Assembly (NCBI GenBank): GCA_018340375.1
Contig: JAFFJZ010000054.1
Span: 558,001 to 622,000, forward strand
Direction of reading: 5' to 3'
Length of the DNA stretch: 64,000 bases
Source: Gonatopus flavifemur
Taxonomy: Eukaryota; Arthropoda; Insecta; Hymenoptera; Dryinidae
Positions 45,148 through 56,533 of this stretch are shown here, one piece after another. The position numbers were made by a program, and so were the translations under genes. The notes under the pieces are model-generated. The model was not told the origin of the DNA, did no database searches, and saw only the letters and a list, made by a program, of their open reading frames with translations. Each line of letters opens with the position of its first letter. The stretch's first letter is position 1.

Positions 45148-45954
45148 TGTAAGATGCGTTCAAGAACACATTATACGCGCATGCGAATCAATCACTTTAT
45201 ATTATAATTTGAAAAACGCACCTTGAAGCACGGCGTCGAAGCCTAGAAGAAGAGATATAGAAACGACATTCGTTGTGTGGCGAATCAACGGGAAAGACGT
45301 GTGATCGAACACGCACAAGATATTCGGGGCGCCATAGCCGCATCTAGTATAATCTCAACGAGAGATTATGACGTTCGCGTTTTCGGAAAAGTTTATGGTA
45401 ATTTAATTAACGATATTCGTGTTTTATCTAAAGTGAGATTATAACAATCAGTCAGTCGGTTCATATTACGTAACAAGCACGTGCTTCCTGCAATGTATAT
45501 AGAAGGAAGATGGCGCCCGACCGCGTGCAGATGAATTGATATATATATATCGATTAATTTGAAATTGATCCGTACTATCGCGTTATTTTGATGAACGTCA
45601 ATCAAAAGAAGAAACCTTATTGCGACGTATTAATATAATATGTCGTATGGTGCATTCGCACACTTCGAACAGTCTTGGATTTTATATCTCTTTGACCACG
45701 TGCTATATATCGAAGATTTTTGTACAATTATTATTCGCGTATGTAATATAGAAGTTCGTGACGACGAATAGACTCCGTTCGTATAAATTACGCTCTTATT
45801 CGGCTCTGAGTTTGTCTGACTGAATATATATATATATATATCTGACAAATAAAAGAAAAAGAAAAACAAATGAACACCTCTGAGTTGAAAAGATATATTT
45901 CATAAACCTTTCTATCTTCATCCTAGACAAACAAATCTAATTACATATCTTTCA
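45148..45954 (+). repeat. 3' LTR (807 bp)
   Basis: It has the same TG...CA ends as the 5' LTR. It is 8 bp longer, mainly from two AT microsatellite expansions near 45540 and 45830. Confidence 0.95.
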
Positions 45955-46091
45955 ATTGGTACATCACTGAACTTTGAAGTATTCGAGGTATCCTTCTCAT
46001 TTATTGTTTTTTTTCTCATCTAAAATTGAAGGAGAAGTAAAAATACAAAAATAATTTGAGATGAATGATAATAAATAGTGATGTAACTCAC

Positions 46092-47748
46092 GAATAATTT
46101 GAAGTTGTGATCTGCTAGTTTTCTCATACCCGGAAGGTTCTGGATAATCAAAATTTGTAATAATATTTATAATCATTTGGAAAATTGAAAAATGTAGCTG
46201 ACCATATTCTCACTCACGTTTTGTGATATTTGAAGAATCTTCTCATGGAATAGATTCCTGAAGCTTTCCAACACATGGCTTTTTGCCTTTATCAAGAATT
46301 GAATGTTCCAAAATATAATTCAATTACAAATGAAATCCACAAATTGATTCAGAACTGAACTTATTTCAATTCAACTCACCTTTAGATTTGACTGCTTTGC
46401 TTTGATCACGTTTGCGTATTGCTGAAATATATAATATTGATATAAGGACAAAAAGAAAACTCAAAGCACACTTTCCTCTATAAAAGTACTGTACAATAGG
46501 AAAGATTATTCAAAAATACTGATATTCATCATAAAGAAATCATGTATCATATGGCGCAAAAGAAAATGTATGATGAGACTTTATTCGCTCACTAAAAAAA
46601 TTTTTGATAAAGGTCTGGTTTTCATGCATCGTTGAAGTAATCCTGTTATTGTATACGACAAATGGCTCAATTTCTTCAAAAGTGATATGCAGTATGATGA
46701 TTTTCAAGTATTTTGAGTTTTGAAAAAAAAATTCGAGACATAATAATTATGTTCAACCATACTCACACGTTTTTACTCGATTTTCTTTTGGTACATCAGA
46801 ATTTGAAGAATCTGTAAATTAAAGTTGATGAAAAAGAAAATGTGTCAATAGGTCAAGAGTTTCATGTCATATTAATGAATTTGAATAACCATTTGAATTG
46901 AAGTCTTCTTCTTCGCTGCTGAAGTTTGGCAATTCTTTTTTGAATATGGATTGATCTTTCGCTTTATTTAGTTTTATTAATTCTTTCAGGGCTTCGACTT
47001 TCTCATCCGGATTTCTTCCATCATCCGTGAACACATGATAATTTTTTTCCAATCTTTTCAACTTTACCATAGCATTTTTGTACGTTTCTGTTGAAATAAT
47101 AAAAAAAATACATCAATTTTGTCCCAAATTCACATTTAAATTTCACATATTAAAGCCAATGATTCATGATCAGATAATTGCTCAATTTCAGTTATATTGA
47201 TGATATTCAATTAAATGAAATATGAAGTTCTCTATAATTGTGATCAAATAACTTACGGGCAGATCCCTTAATCACCACTTTGAAAATTTCCCAGTCTAAG
47301 TTTGGTTCATCCAAATTACGAATTTTTTGTTGGAGTTCTTCGTCATATGGTGCTGGTGGATAGAAAGTTACTGTTTGCCCAGTGGAATCGTCGACCTCTA
47401 ACCACTTTGTTGGTAAACATTCTATGTCCTTCAAACTGTTCCCCTCATCCGTTTTATCATCATTTATAAATTCCACAAGTGTCCAAGGATGCTTTTCGTC
47501 TACAGCAATATAATGATAAAAATAAGAACAAGATTTTCAAAAAATGAAGATATAAAATTTTGAGTTTTTCTTCTTACAACCAGTGATCTTAAATTAATTT
47601 GGCATATGATATTGCATACGGAATTCATTTATAAAATATATTACGTTTGACAAGTGAGGTCAAGATGATTGTTTATAATTATTTAAGTATCAATAGAAAT
47701 GCTAATCACGAATATTTCAGGAATATATTACTTACCGGGATTGGTCAT
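46092..47748 (-). CDS. DUF4806-type uncharacterised gene, N-terminal exons
   Basis: Exon 1 (47748-47736) has ATGACCAATCCCG and a GTAAGT-like donor. Exon 2 (47499-47257) joins in phase and encodes HPWTLVEFINDD, ECLPTKWLEVDD, VTFYPPAPYDEE and LDWEIFKVVIKGSA, then a GTAAGT donor. Exon 3 (47087-46890, or to the TGA at 46867) continues in phase with QTYKNAMVKLKRLEKNYHVF. This N-terminal W-x-VV/E-F...P..W...FWPP... pattern followed by a YxxA.xKLxxxE helix is typical of arthropod DUF4806 proteins. Probable short exons with good splice sites follow at 46811-46767, 46421-46380 and 46139-46092; the phase of the last is uncertain. Sequence with exon-like coding potential is cut by the LTR element at 45955/39309. 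The role is unknown. Confidence 0.62.
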
Positions 47749-47815
47749 CGTGTACAAATATGATTTAGGAGAAATCAGATCGAAATAATAATCAATAATC
47801 ATTTAATCCTTACTA

Positions 47816-48726
47816 CTGTGGGCAAAAAGTAAGGTGAATTTTTAATTTCAACTTCGCGGGCTTGACATTTCAGGCTAGTTCTTTTTTTCTCAAGTTGGCA
47901 GGACTGGTAATGACATCTGTGCCAAATTTCATGTCAATGTCATTATTAGTAATAAATTTACGCTTGTGTTTACCAAACGACCAAGAGTGCATTTTTCGAT
48001 TTTTACAATGTCTGATTGATTTGAGCAGAGGAGTACAATCAAATTTTGTTTGCGGAATGAAATTTCGGCTGCGGAAACTTTGAGGATGTTGCGGAAGGCC
48101 TTTGGTGATTCTACCATGTCGCAGAAAAATGTTTATAAGTGGTACAAAGACTTCAAAGAGGGTCGAGAACGTGTTGATGACTTGGAGCGCTCCGGACGAC
48201 CATCGACGTCAACAGATGACCAACACGTCGATGAAGTGAAGGAATTAGTGCTCAAAAATCGTCGGTTGATTGTCAGAGACCTTACTGATATGATGCGTGA
48301 AGCAATTCGTCTGAAAAGACCAGAATTATGGGCCAACAACTCTCGGTTTTTGCATCACGATAATGCACTGTCTCATACTGCACTCGTTCTTCGTGAGCAT
48401 TTCGCCAAAAATTCGACGCGTATCGTTCCGCAACCACCGTATTTGCCTGATTTGGCTCCGTGTGACTTCTGGCTATTCCCAAAACTCAAGAGACCACTCC
48501 GGGGAAAGCGTTTCGAGTCGATTGAGGAGATAAAAGCTGAATCGAAGGAGGCGCTGATGGCTATACCGGAAAGGGACTATTTAGCATGCTTCGATGATTG
48601 GAAAAAACGTTGGCATAAGTGTATTTTATCGAGAGGGGATTACTTTAAAGAGGATGAAATTGATGTAGAAGAATAAATGAAGATTTTTCATTGTACAAAC
48701 AAATTCACCTTACTTTTTGCCCACAA
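47816..48726 (+). mobile_element. mariner element, internally deleted (911 bp)
   Basis: It is flanked by TA (47814-47815 and 48727-48728). Terminal inverted repeats of ~27 bp (TGTGGGCAAAAAGTAAGGTG) differ only at the outermost base. Full mariners are ~1.3 kb, so roughly 0.35-0.4 kb is missing. It lies 67 bp upstream of the start codon of the DUF4806-type gene, in opposite orientation. Confidence 0.95.
48008..48676 (+). pseudogene. mariner transposase, deleted and with early stop
   Basis: The reading frame starts at ATG 48008 but has TGA at codon 4 (48017-48019). It then runs open to TAA at 48674-48676, 222 codons in all against ~345 for the family. The paired helix-turn-helix DNA-binding part is present (ISAAETLRMLRKAFG, YKWYKDFKEGRE), followed by the linker motif SGRPST. 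After DLTDMM the sequence jumps to PELWANNSRFLHHDNA, so the region with the first catalytic Asp is lost. The second (HHDNA) and third (LAPCDFWLFPKLK) Asp regions of the D,D34D triad remain. The deletion kept the frame. The protein cannot catalyse transposition. Confidence 0.95.
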
Positions 48727-48728
48727 TA

Positions 48729-49869
48729 CACTTCGTCACAAACTGGGACAGGGATTAGCGCGCGATCTCACACCGGAAAGAATGTTGCCGCTTTGGCACC
48801 TTGCAAATCGAGGGGAGAGGGGTGGTGAAATCTTATTCGATATTATATCGTAACAACCAATCGGAATTTTCGTAGTAAGATTTTCCGATAGCTCGACCTA
48901 TGACAAACGCTATTTCATTGGAATTCTAGATAAGAATATTGAAGATTGCAATAGATCGATAACTCTATAACTGCAAAAATTCAAAAGTTTGGAATTCACA
49001 ATCATGATTCTGATGTTTACATTAGATCAACTAAGTGTATCGATGACAGTTGAAGTTCGTTTTGTTCATGTCAGATACAATTGTATTCCTTCAAATATAT
49101 AGGCCGCTCAAAATATACTTAATATTTTCAATTCAATCTTTTGATAATTAAAATAGAAAAGTCATTAAAATAAAAAAATAATGGAAGAGAAACGATTGGA
49201 AATTCGATGTCGAGTGGACACCCATCGGAAAAAAGGAAAGCTATCAGGCAAGCAATACTCGAATATCGGAATTCTCAAATTGCATATGATGTATTTTTGT
49301 ACAAAACAGTTTATAATATATTTGTTCATTATTGAGCTGGACATCGTGATTGCATTCAGAATATGTGGATTACAGTTCTTTGAATTTTGTTGGGCATATT
49401 GTTCTATATTTCTGTTGAAAATATGAGATAGCATCACGCAAAGAGATTTTTGGGTGAATTTTTTTTAGTGTGTCTGTGAAACTGAATTAGAAATTGATCA
49501 ATTTTTTACTGTGTCATTTTAAATCTATTTGTTCAATGGAGTGTATATGAAGATTTTTCAACTATATTGCAAAATATCCTAGAAATTCGGACATATGAGG
49601 CGATTTCAATTTACAATCAACTTTTTTTTTATTTGCTCTATTGAATTAACATATGAAATCAAAATTTTTCTGAATTTTCAAAGAAGAACAATTTGATATT
49701 CATCTATGGAAATGAATTCAGCTATGATGAGTACATATTTTGATAAATACTCACCATACTAAAAAAATGAATTGGACATTGGTGGCAAGAGATTATATCA
49801 CCAATTATGTTTATGAGGTTCATATAAGTTACTATTATAGCCCTTCATTCCGGAAAACATCTGTATGAA
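48729..49869. other. Flank of the mariner, no gene seen
   Basis: The first ~120 bp are G+C-richer and may belong to the promoter or 5' leader of the DUF4806-type gene before the mariner inserted. The rest is A+T-rich without a recognisable gene. Confidence 0.4.
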
Positions 49870-50182
49870 TCATATAGAAAGTGAACCTGAATCGCAGGGG
49901 TAGTAGAAGTGCAAACAGCCTCTCTGACATGATAATTTATAGTTTCCTTCTCATTTCAACATTATTATACTTATTAAACCAGTCTGAAAATCTACATATC
50001 AATTTCAATTTCTTTGTTTTTCTTTGAATTTCCATACAATTTATGGTTATGGTTCATAAAATTTCATGAACGATCAACTCAACGCGTGTTTATATACACA
50101 GTAATTTTTCAACCATGAAGGCACAGTATTGAGTGTGAGATAGAACTGCTATTTTTACAAAGTTATTTTCCAGTGTACATTA

Positions 50183-52836
50183 GACTGCGTCACAAAAAAA
50201 AATTTCGGTATTCTTGTCGTATGCGGTCTACCGGAGACTGGTGGTCTACCGGAGTAGACCGCCTACTGCCCCACATAGGGTTGCAGTATGCGGTCTACTG
50301 AGGTAGACCGCAAGGTGCTTACTATATGCTTCTTGTATGAGGTCTACCCTAAATAGAGTGCATACGACAACGGTGACGGTTGCAGTATGGGGTCTACCTG
50401 GGCAGATCGCAAGGTGCTTCCGTAACGACTGTTGTATGGGGTCTACCGTGAGAAAGCGGCAAAGCATAGGAGAAGAAGCAGGCAAGTAGTACAGAAAACG
50501 AACTGCAGGAACTGAAATGAAAACTACTGGACACATTCCATCGGCTACTGGACACGTATTCCAAACACGACTGCTATAATTCACAACCGAACTGATACCT
50601 GACCCTCACTTCATTCAAAAGAGACCAACGGTTTGTGATGAAAATTCTTCACACGCACACGTACGCACATACACGTAGTTGTCGAAAATTCATTGAATAC
50701 ACGCGCGTACGTTTCCTACATATTTACTGTTTCATTCATAACGTCGTGGGATTCCAGGTACTCCTTGTACCAACACTTTAATGTACAATGTGCTGTCATT
50801 CAGGTCGCAGATAACGTTATTCTTTCTCTTTTTCTCTTTCATTTATTTTCATTTCTGTGGAACATTTCCTTTTCACTATTCCTCTCATTCTCCTGCTCCA
50901 CTCAAATTTCAGCAAGGTTCGGTGCTTCCACATAAGTACCAGACTGTTATTTCTCTGCATTTTTACCTGCACTCGAACTGCTTTTCATTACGCATGCTGC
51001 AGTTTATCGAGATCGTTTCCCACCCACCGGGGTAGACCGCATAATGAAATCCTTACCCTTACCGTATGCACTCTGCTCAGGATAGACCCCATACAAGAAG
51101 CATATAGTAAACAGCTTGCGGTCTACCGGGGTAGACCGCATGCAGCAACCGTATGCACTGCAGCATGTGGTCTACCCCGGTAGACCGCATACGACAATCC
51201 AAGGACCTACGTAGACCGCATACGACAAGAATACCAAAATTTCTTTTGCTTTCGAGTGAATGCATCTAAAAAGTTTCTTTGATTGGCAAAAGAGAATCTC
51301 TCAAAATTTCAACTCGTTGTCTTAAAAATTGAGCTGGCGCATGGGGGGGTTCCCCTTTTCCATTCAAAATATATTGAAAAAAACGTTATCCGGTAATTTC
51401 AATATTAATGGTCGAAAAAATTTTTTTTTCAAATTTCCGTCTTCACTTTCTTGTAGAGAATTAAATTCTCTAAAAAAACGTCTATCCCATATTTCGCCCA
51501 AATCCATAGAGAAAGAGTGACAGGATGTTGAGAAAGCAGAAAAAGTGAACCCATTTAACATACATTGAAAAACAATGTTTTCCGGTAATTTCAGTATGAA
51601 TGGTCGGAAAAAATTTTTTTTCAAATTTCCGTCTCCACTATCTTGTAGAGAATTGAATTCTCTACAAAACCATCTATCCCGTATTTCGCTCAAACTCATA
51701 GGGAAAAAGTTACAGGATGTTGAAAAAGCGGAAAAAGTGAAAAATTATGAAAATTCCTCAGTTGGGCCACTCAAATTCAATTAAATTTATTTTTGGTCGC
51801 TAATACATTTTTCCAATAGTATATTTGGCATAATTCACATGATGCCAGATGGATGTTGTGAAAAAAATTCTTTGTCAACAATATAAACAATGAAATTTTT
51901 TCGTCACTTTTTATTCATTTATTTATTACGGGTGATCTAATTGAACGAGTCTGATTGGCAATTTTTTTTTCTCAATTGTATATTTGTGAGGAATAAGAGG
52001 AGTATATTTAGTTTTTTCTCAAATCAAAATATGATGAACACATTTATTTATCAATTTGTTATAAACAAATTTGTAAATAATTAACTAAAATGACTTGTTG
52101 TGAGTTGACAAAAATCACCAATGATCTGTGTTTGAAGACGATTCGAATGCTGGATCGAACGTCGGAATCGGTCAATGAGATCGCCCGTAATAAATAAATG
52201 AATAAAAAATGACGAAAAAATTTCATCGTTTATATGGCTGACAAAAAATTTTTTTCCACAAAATCCATCTGGCATCATGTAAGTTATGCCGAATACTATT
52301 GAAAAACTGTATCAGCGGCCGAAAATATCCTTACAACATCCTGTAACTTTTTCCCTATGAGTTTGACCGAAATATGGGATAGATGTTTTTGTAGAGAATT
52401 CAATTCTCTACAAGATAGTGGAGACGAAAATTTGAAAGAAAATTTTGTTCGACCATTCATATTGAAATTACCGGAAAACATTGTTTTTCAATGTATGTTG
52501 AATGGGTTCACTTTTTCTGCTTTTTTAACATCCTGTAACTTTTTCCCTTTGAGTTTGAGCGGAATATGGGATAGACGCTTTTGTAGAGAATTTAATTCTC
52601 TACAAGATAGTGAAGACGGAAATTTGAAAAAAAAATTTTTTCGACCATTAATATTGAAATCTCCGGGTAACGTTTTTTGTCAATATATTTTAAATGGAAA
52701 AGGGGACCCCCCGTGTGCCAGCCTAATTTTTAAGATAACGAGTTGAAATTTTGGGAGATTCTCTTTTGCCAATCAAAGAAACTTTTTAGATGCATTTACT
52801 CGAAAACAAAAGAAATTTGTTTTTTGTGACGCAGTC
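50183..52836. mobile_element. TA-flanked foldback element with AGACTGCGTCAC ends
   Basis: TA (50181-50182 and 52837-52838) borders termini GACTGCGTCACAAAAAA and its complement. The arms are complementary over about 750 bp each (51244-52010 and 52090-52810), including TTTCTTTGATTGGCAAAAGA and a pair of ~168-bp subrepeats with AGAGAATTCAATTCTCTA. No transposase is present. TA duplication suggests Tc1/mariner-type mobilisation. Without the nested insert it was ~1.6 kb. Confidence 0.82.
50207..51235. mobile_element. Element with 8-bp target duplication and 24-bp dyad repeats
   Basis: AAAATTTC is duplicated at 50199-50206 and 51236-51243. The termini are GGTATTCTTGTCGTATGCGG and its complement. 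Inside both ends the dyad TGCGGTCTAC-NNNN-GTAGACCGCA and its half sites recur (50289-50312 and 51117-51140 perfect; 50243-50262 and 51167-51190 near-perfect). Size 1029 bp, no transposase. An 8-bp duplication fits hAT, P or related superfamilies, but the GGTATT terminus is not diagnostic. It inserted into the left terminal repeat of the element at 50183-52836. Confidence 0.85.
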
Positions 52837-52843
52837 TAGTGTA

Positions 52844-54001
52844 GGGGAGAGTGGGGCAAGTTTTCTATAGGGGCATGTTTTCCAATGCGTTATAATTTCT
52901 CAGTATGCTGGAAGAGCGCACTGCTGGATGAATGGTCGTGAGTAGTATCATTTAAGGTACCATTCATGGCAATATCAGGTTAATAGCTGCTTTCATCATA
53001 ATAAGAGAACTGTTTTTACGATTCTGTCGTTGGTGAGTAAACTTTACATGTGTTCATTCAAATTGAAAAAAAACATACTTACGTTATTCTGATTGTTTTG
53101 GTTGGAAATGTGTTTATAAACGAAAGTCCCCTGAATCGAATGATGTGATAATTTTTGTGAATTACTCGCGTCTTTACGATTTTAACCTAGTTCCAAGTTG
53201 AAAAACGACGATGGGGCAAATTTTCCAACGTGACACGGGGCAAATTTTCTCACAAAGAGAATTTGTCCCGGTCTCAACCAAGTGATTTTAGAGTGTTGCA
53301 AATGCATTCCTTATATTATATGATTAGTCTTCGCGATTTTAGGTTAGTTTAGAGTTGGAAAACAATGATAAAGCAATGTTTTTCACTGCGGAAAATTATC
53401 TCAGTCTCAATCGAATTGTTGTAACGTATTACAAGCAAATTTATCGAAAAAGATGAGCAAATATTATTTGATATGATTTATCATTAAGTTTACACAGATC
53501 ACGGATGGTTCGGAATTATAAAAGGAAAACGAATCGTGGCTCCTACAGCCATGATTCAATGAAAGCAGCTGTCTTTTTGTTCTTCATACTTTTGCTCACT
53601 TTTTATGTACTACATTCGTTATTCCGTTTCCCTACAACACATGTACCCCCTATTGTGATTGATTTCCAAATAAAAAATCGAATAAAATACTCAATTTGGA
53701 TTCGGACTTCAATTTCTTATCTATTTTTGGCAATTTTGGATGAGTGAGAAAATTTGCCCCCATATGGTTCGAAGGTGTTGGAAAACTTGCCCCGTATGTG
53801 GGGCAAGTTTTCGCAAGTGACATGACTGCAAATAACACTATTTTGCAACAACATGCTTATGAAATCATTACATTCATTTATACTAGGTTGTAGTGGAAGC
53901 TTCAACGAGTAAAATAGGACCCCAAACGCCTTGAAATATGGAACGGGGAAGAAGACAAAAATCGACAAAGAAAAAGTGGGAAAACATGCCCCACTCTCCC
54001 C
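52844..54001 (+). mobile_element. pogo/Tigger-like deletion derivative
   Basis: TA (52842-52843 and 54002-54003) flanks GGGGAGAGTGGGGCA and its complement. Subterminal copies of GGGGCAAATTTTC- and GGCAAGTTTTC-like phrases occur at 53215-53240, 53780 and 53805. The 1158-bp unit keeps only the beginning of a transposase gene. The same terminus occurs at 20527. Confidence 0.75.
53505..53573 (+). pseudogene. pogo-like transposase, first ~23 residues
   Basis: ATG at 53505 opens MVRNYKRKTNRGSYSHDSMK, the recognisable start of the psq-type helix-turn-helix of insect pogo/Tigger/jerky-like DDE proteins (commonly MVR.YKRKT.RG.Y). After AAV the reading continues into a hydrophobic run without similarity, so the remainder of the DNA-binding domain and the DDE core are deleted. 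Confidence 0.75.
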
Positions 54002-55934
54002 TACATATTGATTCCAGCAGAAGAATATTTTCATGGTTCTGAAAGCATAATCTTAGACGATACTCCAAAATCTTCATCGGTTCAAGTTGCACCTTATTAT
54101 TCAACGTTCATAATTTTGGAATGATGATATTTTTGTCATTTTTTTCTCTTCGATTAGTTTAAAAAGAATCCATAAGATGATCATTTCTTCAAGAAAACCT
54201 TCAAAAGTGGAAGAAATTGAATTTGAGTGAATATCACATGCTCATCGCAGCTTAGGTTTCTGTCACCGTCAACCTCCTTCTAATTTCATGGATCTCAAAA
54301 GTACCTATCTTTTAGTATCCTCGATGAAAATCACTGTACCAGATAGTAGTATCGAATTAAATGGATCAGTCTTTGGAATGTCTGGAAACGTTAGCTAATA
54401 TAATTGACAAAGTGATATTCAGTACTTTTCAAAGTGCAATAATGAATTTTCAAATTTTCCTTATTTGAGTGAGTGGTATTTGAAATTTCTCTAGATACAT
54501 CAATTCCAAGTCAATATACTAAGTTGTAGTGATAAATTGAAGCCGAATTTAATAACTGCCAACATAGAGTATCATACAAATTTGGCAACATGAGAAGTCA
54601 GATGAAATAATACAAGTTTCAGAAGTTGTGTTCGTATTTTGTGACATGTAATTCGTACATAAGCTATGAATTGATTTGTCAGAACGGAGTTCATCCTCAA
54701 CCTTGTATTGAATTATGTGAAATAGGAGTGAAATTACAGATATGAGAACATTTTAAGGAGCAAACTTTTCAATTTTCAATAATCTCAGATTTTGTCTATT
54801 TCATATGATATTTTCTGATGTGAGTTTTCAAATTCAGCTCCAAATGAGTACTACTACCCCGGATATTACTCTGAATAATAACTTTAAACTGATCTACACT
54901 GGATAGAATGTGAATAATTCTCGTCCAAATCTGGAAAATTTCAAAATTTATTATTATAAACTTTGAAGAATACTCAATATGTCTTTGTCAATCATATGAG
55001 CTAATGTTTCCATCCATATCAAGGACTGATTCATTTGATTCAATACTGCTATCCGGTACAGTAATTTTCATCGAGGATACTGGAAGATAGGATACTTTTA
55101 AGATCAATGAAACTAGAAGGAGTTTGTCAGAGACAGAAACCTCAGCTGCGATGAGCATATAATATCAAATCCAATTTTCTAATTATGTATCGTCTAAAAT
55201 TATGCTCTCAAAAATATGAAAATATTCTTCTGCTGAAATCAATATGTACACTGGAAAATAATTGTGTACAAATAGTAGTTCTATCTTACACTCAACACTG
55301 TTCCTTCATGGTTGAAAAATTACTGTGTACATACACATGGCATTGAGTTAATCGTTTATGAAATTTATATAAATCATGAAATTTATAAAAACATCTTTGT
55401 TTCAAAATTATGAACAGTTGATAAGATGATGCAATTTGAACCGATGAAGATTTTGCAAGATTGTCTACAAATATACTTGCCAAAACATGAAAATATCCTC
55501 TCACTGTAACAAATATGTACACACTACACTGAAGAATAATCACGTATGACAAGCAGTTCTGTCTTACCACTTTCCACTCGTGTTCAAACAATTACTGTGT
55601 ATGTAAACATGCAGTCAGTGAATCGTTCATCAAATTCATGTAAAGTATAACCGAAAAATGTATAAAAATTTTGGAAGAAAAGAAAATTGATAGATGAATT
55701 TTCAGTTTTTGGGACTGGTTCAATGTACTGAAAGATGCTAAAACAAAAAGAACACTAAATTGTCACTCCGCGAAGGTTTTTCTTACTTTTATCACCTGCT
55801 CTGCCTGCCATTCAGGTGTAGCTCACTTTCTATATATCATCCATAATAACATATGGTATCATGATCTATGGTAGTTACTTGCAAATATAATTCGCAATTC
55901 CAAGAAAAAACAAGGAGCAGACAAATGCGAGAAC

Positions 55935-56060
55935 TACAGAACGATTAGTTTAACTTCACATGTAGGCCAGTCAAATAAGAACAAAAAAAGGCTTTAGAGT
56001 GAACTAATTAGATCCAGGATCAAACCTGGTGGAATCGATAGTGGAGATGGTCCAGATGGA
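55935..56060 (+). pseudogene. Reverse-transcriptase fragment of a LINE
   Basis: One frame reads GADKCENYRTISLTSHVGQ followed, after an in-frame TAG, by SELIRSRIKPGG. C-x-N-Y-R-x-I-S-L is the conserved fingers-region phrase of non-LTR reverse transcriptases. Only ~40 codons are left, so the clade cannot be named. Confidence 0.5.
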
Positions 56061-56533
56061 GGGAAATAAAATTTGCAACTCGTACCTGTTGTGGGGGATA
56101 AATTATTAGCAATAAACAATTTTTCAACTCCGTCTTTTTCCCTATTTCGATGGATATCTCGGTAACGGTTCGAGATATCGAAACATTGTATTGGACCTTT
56201 TTTGTGGGGAAATGAATTCTCTGAAAGTTAAGCCATACTCATTTTTGCCGTAACTGTCTTCGTTTTGATGCTACGGGGTCTCAAAGTTGGAATTTTTGAT
56301 GTCACATTTGACCCGTTTTTCGGCGAATCCACTTTCATAAACAAATTGAAAACAACGAACTCAGAGTTGCTGAATCGATTCGGCAAAATTTAGGGGATAA
56401 CTAGACACCTGAAGGATCATTTTCATATGGATTGAAGATTTTTTGCAAAACGTTTTGTTTATTTGCAAGCCATGCGAAAATTAATCTTCAAAAAACGCGT
56501 TTATCTCAGTTTTTTAAGGTATTCACCCATTCA
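56061..56533. other. Spacer before the inverted repeat, no gene seen
   Basis: No recognisable coding or repeat structure; an ordinary A+T-rich stretch. Confidence 0.4.

Larger units (their letters stand above)
39310..45954 (+). mobile_element. Ty3/gypsy LTR retrotransposon, 6.6 kb, nearly complete
   Basis: Two LTRs with TG...CA ends enclose a gag-pol region in the order Gag, protease, reverse transcriptase, RNase H, integrase, which defines Ty3/gypsy. The 4-bp sequence ATTG flanks both sides (39306-39309 and 45955-45958), a target duplication of typical length. There is no env gene between the end of pol (44698) and the 3' LTR (45148). The LTRs differ at roughly 15 positions plus microsatellite length, so the insertion is not recent. 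One in-frame TAG separates RNase H from integrase. It sits between exons of the minus-strand DUF4806-type gene. Confidence 0.95.
49870..55720. mobile_element. Outermost inverted-repeat element of a nested cluster, ~262-bp subunits
   Basis: Sequence at 50050-50180 reappears in complement at 55251-55375, and sequence at 54005-54470 in complement at about 55000-55250. The left arm is therefore continuous except for the insertions at 50181-54003. The right arm shows a second, diverged unit of the same sequence at 55440-55640, a ~262-bp tandem period. The loop (54480-54990) has no recognisable gene. The outer limits are approximate. Confidence 0.6.

Noticed and set aside
51364..52746. Similar frames on opposite strands with FCREFNSLQDS phrases
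   Set aside because: They arise from inverted arms and subrepeats of the TA-flanked foldback; no protein family is recognised and the same text appears on both strands.
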